From Bacillus sp. FJAT-29790 (GTDB taxonomy: Bacteria; Bacillota; Bacilli; Bacillales; Cytobacillaceae), in assembly GCF_019039215.1 (NCBI RefSeq), contig NZ_JAHNZZ010000001.1:3086357-3150356 (forward strand): a stretch of 64,000 bases of DNA, written 5' to 3'. Every line of letters starts with the position of its first letter. The first letter of the stretch is position 1. The position numbers were made by a program, and so were the translations under genes. This document shows positions 63,524 through 64,000 of the stretch, piece by piece. The notes beneath the pieces were generated by a model. It made no database searches, was not told where the DNA came from, and was given only the letters and a program-made list of their open reading frames with translations.

Positions 63524-64000
63524 TCATTGCTTCCCTCTACGCCATTTTTCAAAAATTTCTGCCATTTCCTTACTAAGCGGTATCTTGGAAACAGGTTGTT
63601 TCTCTTGAATATTTTTTATTTTTTTATCGATTCCATTTTCAATTGAATTCATTTCAATTAATAATTCTCTTGACGATTTTCTAAGCGCTCCCTGGCCAAA
63701 TATAGCCCATTGTTCAGTATAGTCAGAAGTTGCTACATGAATTTGCGTTTTAATATTACTAAGGCTGATGGCAAGCTTTTCAATTCTTTCATCGGCCGTC
63801 TCTTTATTGCGCGTGAAAATTATTTCAATGTTATAACTTTTAAATTTCTTTTCTGTCCCCTTAACATACTGAGCATCAAAAACGATGATTACTCTCATTC
63901 CAGAATACGCTTGATATTCTGCCATCTTTTCGATTAGACGGTCCCTAGCAGCAGATAAATCTCTATTCATCAACTCCCTCAGTTCCGGCCAAGCGCCAAT
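63524..64000 (-). CDS. rae1: ribosome-dependent mRNA endonuclease Rae1 (YacP), partial
   Basis: 159 codons visible; the first about ten residues lie beyond the right edge. NYN/PIN-like domain: IGAWPELREL at the edge, VIIVFDAQYVKG, NKETADERIEKLA and HVATSDYTEQWAIFGQGALRKS. In B. subtilis it cleaves mRNAs in the ribosomal A site. The frame is open to the window edge, so the apparent internal start at 63973 is not real. Confidence 0.93.
   Translation of the reverse strand: MGAWPELRELMNRDLSAARDRLIEKMAEYQAYSGMRVIIVFDAQYVKGTEKKFKSYNIEIIFTRNKETADERIEKLAISLSNIKTQIHVATSDYTEQWAIFGQGALRKSSRELLIEMNSIENGIDKKIKNIQEKQPVSKIPLSKEMAEIFEKWRRGKQ

Overview
The window is a low-GC Firmicutes chromosome segment, almost certainly from a Bacillus sensu lato species (Bacillaceae). 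The evidence is the gene order yacP(rae1)-sigH-rpmG-secE-nusG-rplKAJL-ybxB-rpoBC-ybxF-rpsLG-fusA-tuf-S10/spc/alpha-ecfAAT-truA-rplM-rpsI ... ybaK-cwlD-salA-gerD-kbaA-pdaB-rrn, which is the Bacillus subtilis order; strong AGGAGG-type ribosome binding sites; many TTG/GTG starts; and sporulation genes (sigH, kbaA, gerD, cwlD, pdaB). Nearly all genes lie on the minus strand, so transcription runs from the right end of the window to the left. The species cannot be named from sequence alone.

Right part (about 25.2-64 kb): housekeeping transcription and translation genes. Leader elements recognisable here are the L10 attenuator, the L13 leader, promoters of rplK, rplJ, S10, tuf and rplM, a possible terminator-type hairpin in the rpoB leader, and a long inverted repeat between rpoB and rpoC. 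Two genes too short for a long-ORF scan, rpmJ and rpmG, are present. A decayed KOW-domain (YbzG-like) pseudogene sits between infA and map.

Middle part (about 5.4-25.27 kb): accessory region between rpsI and ybaK, which are separated only by ybaJ in B. subtilis; no ybaJ is seen here. It divides in two. (a) 16.65-25.31 kb is bounded by a 41-bp near-perfect direct repeat of the rpsI 3' end and carries a four-gene amine-utilisation operon (PuuP-like permease, iron alcohol dehydrogenase, betaine/aminobutyraldehyde-type aldehyde dehydrogenase, agmatinase-family ureohydrolase). A divergent MerR/BmrR-type regulator controls it, and a MerR-type 19-bp-spacer promoter with a centred palindrome lies between them. 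The same segment holds a NERD-domain protein and a 6 x 52-bp tandem repeat. (b) 5.4-16.6 kb carries a class III aminotransferase; a sulfonate/nitrate-type ABC transporter with a textbook sigma-54 promoter directly downstream of its PAS-AAA-HTH activator; a SAM hydroxide adenosyltransferase under a T-box riboswitch; a SigV-RsiV-like ECF sigma/anti-sigma pair; and a decayed stretch with an SDR pseudogene and several orphan hairpins.

Left part (1-5.4 kb): ybaK, cwlD, salA, gerD, kbaA and pdaB (germination and sporulation), a small unknown gene, and at the edge two tandem rRNA promoters and a boxA leader of an rRNA operon whose 16S gene would lie just outside.

The most unusual element is the T-box in front of the SAM hydrolase. 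Its UGGU bulge and the favoured AUG specifier fit tRNA-Met, which would make a circuit that recovers methionine from SAM when Met-tRNA is uncharged.
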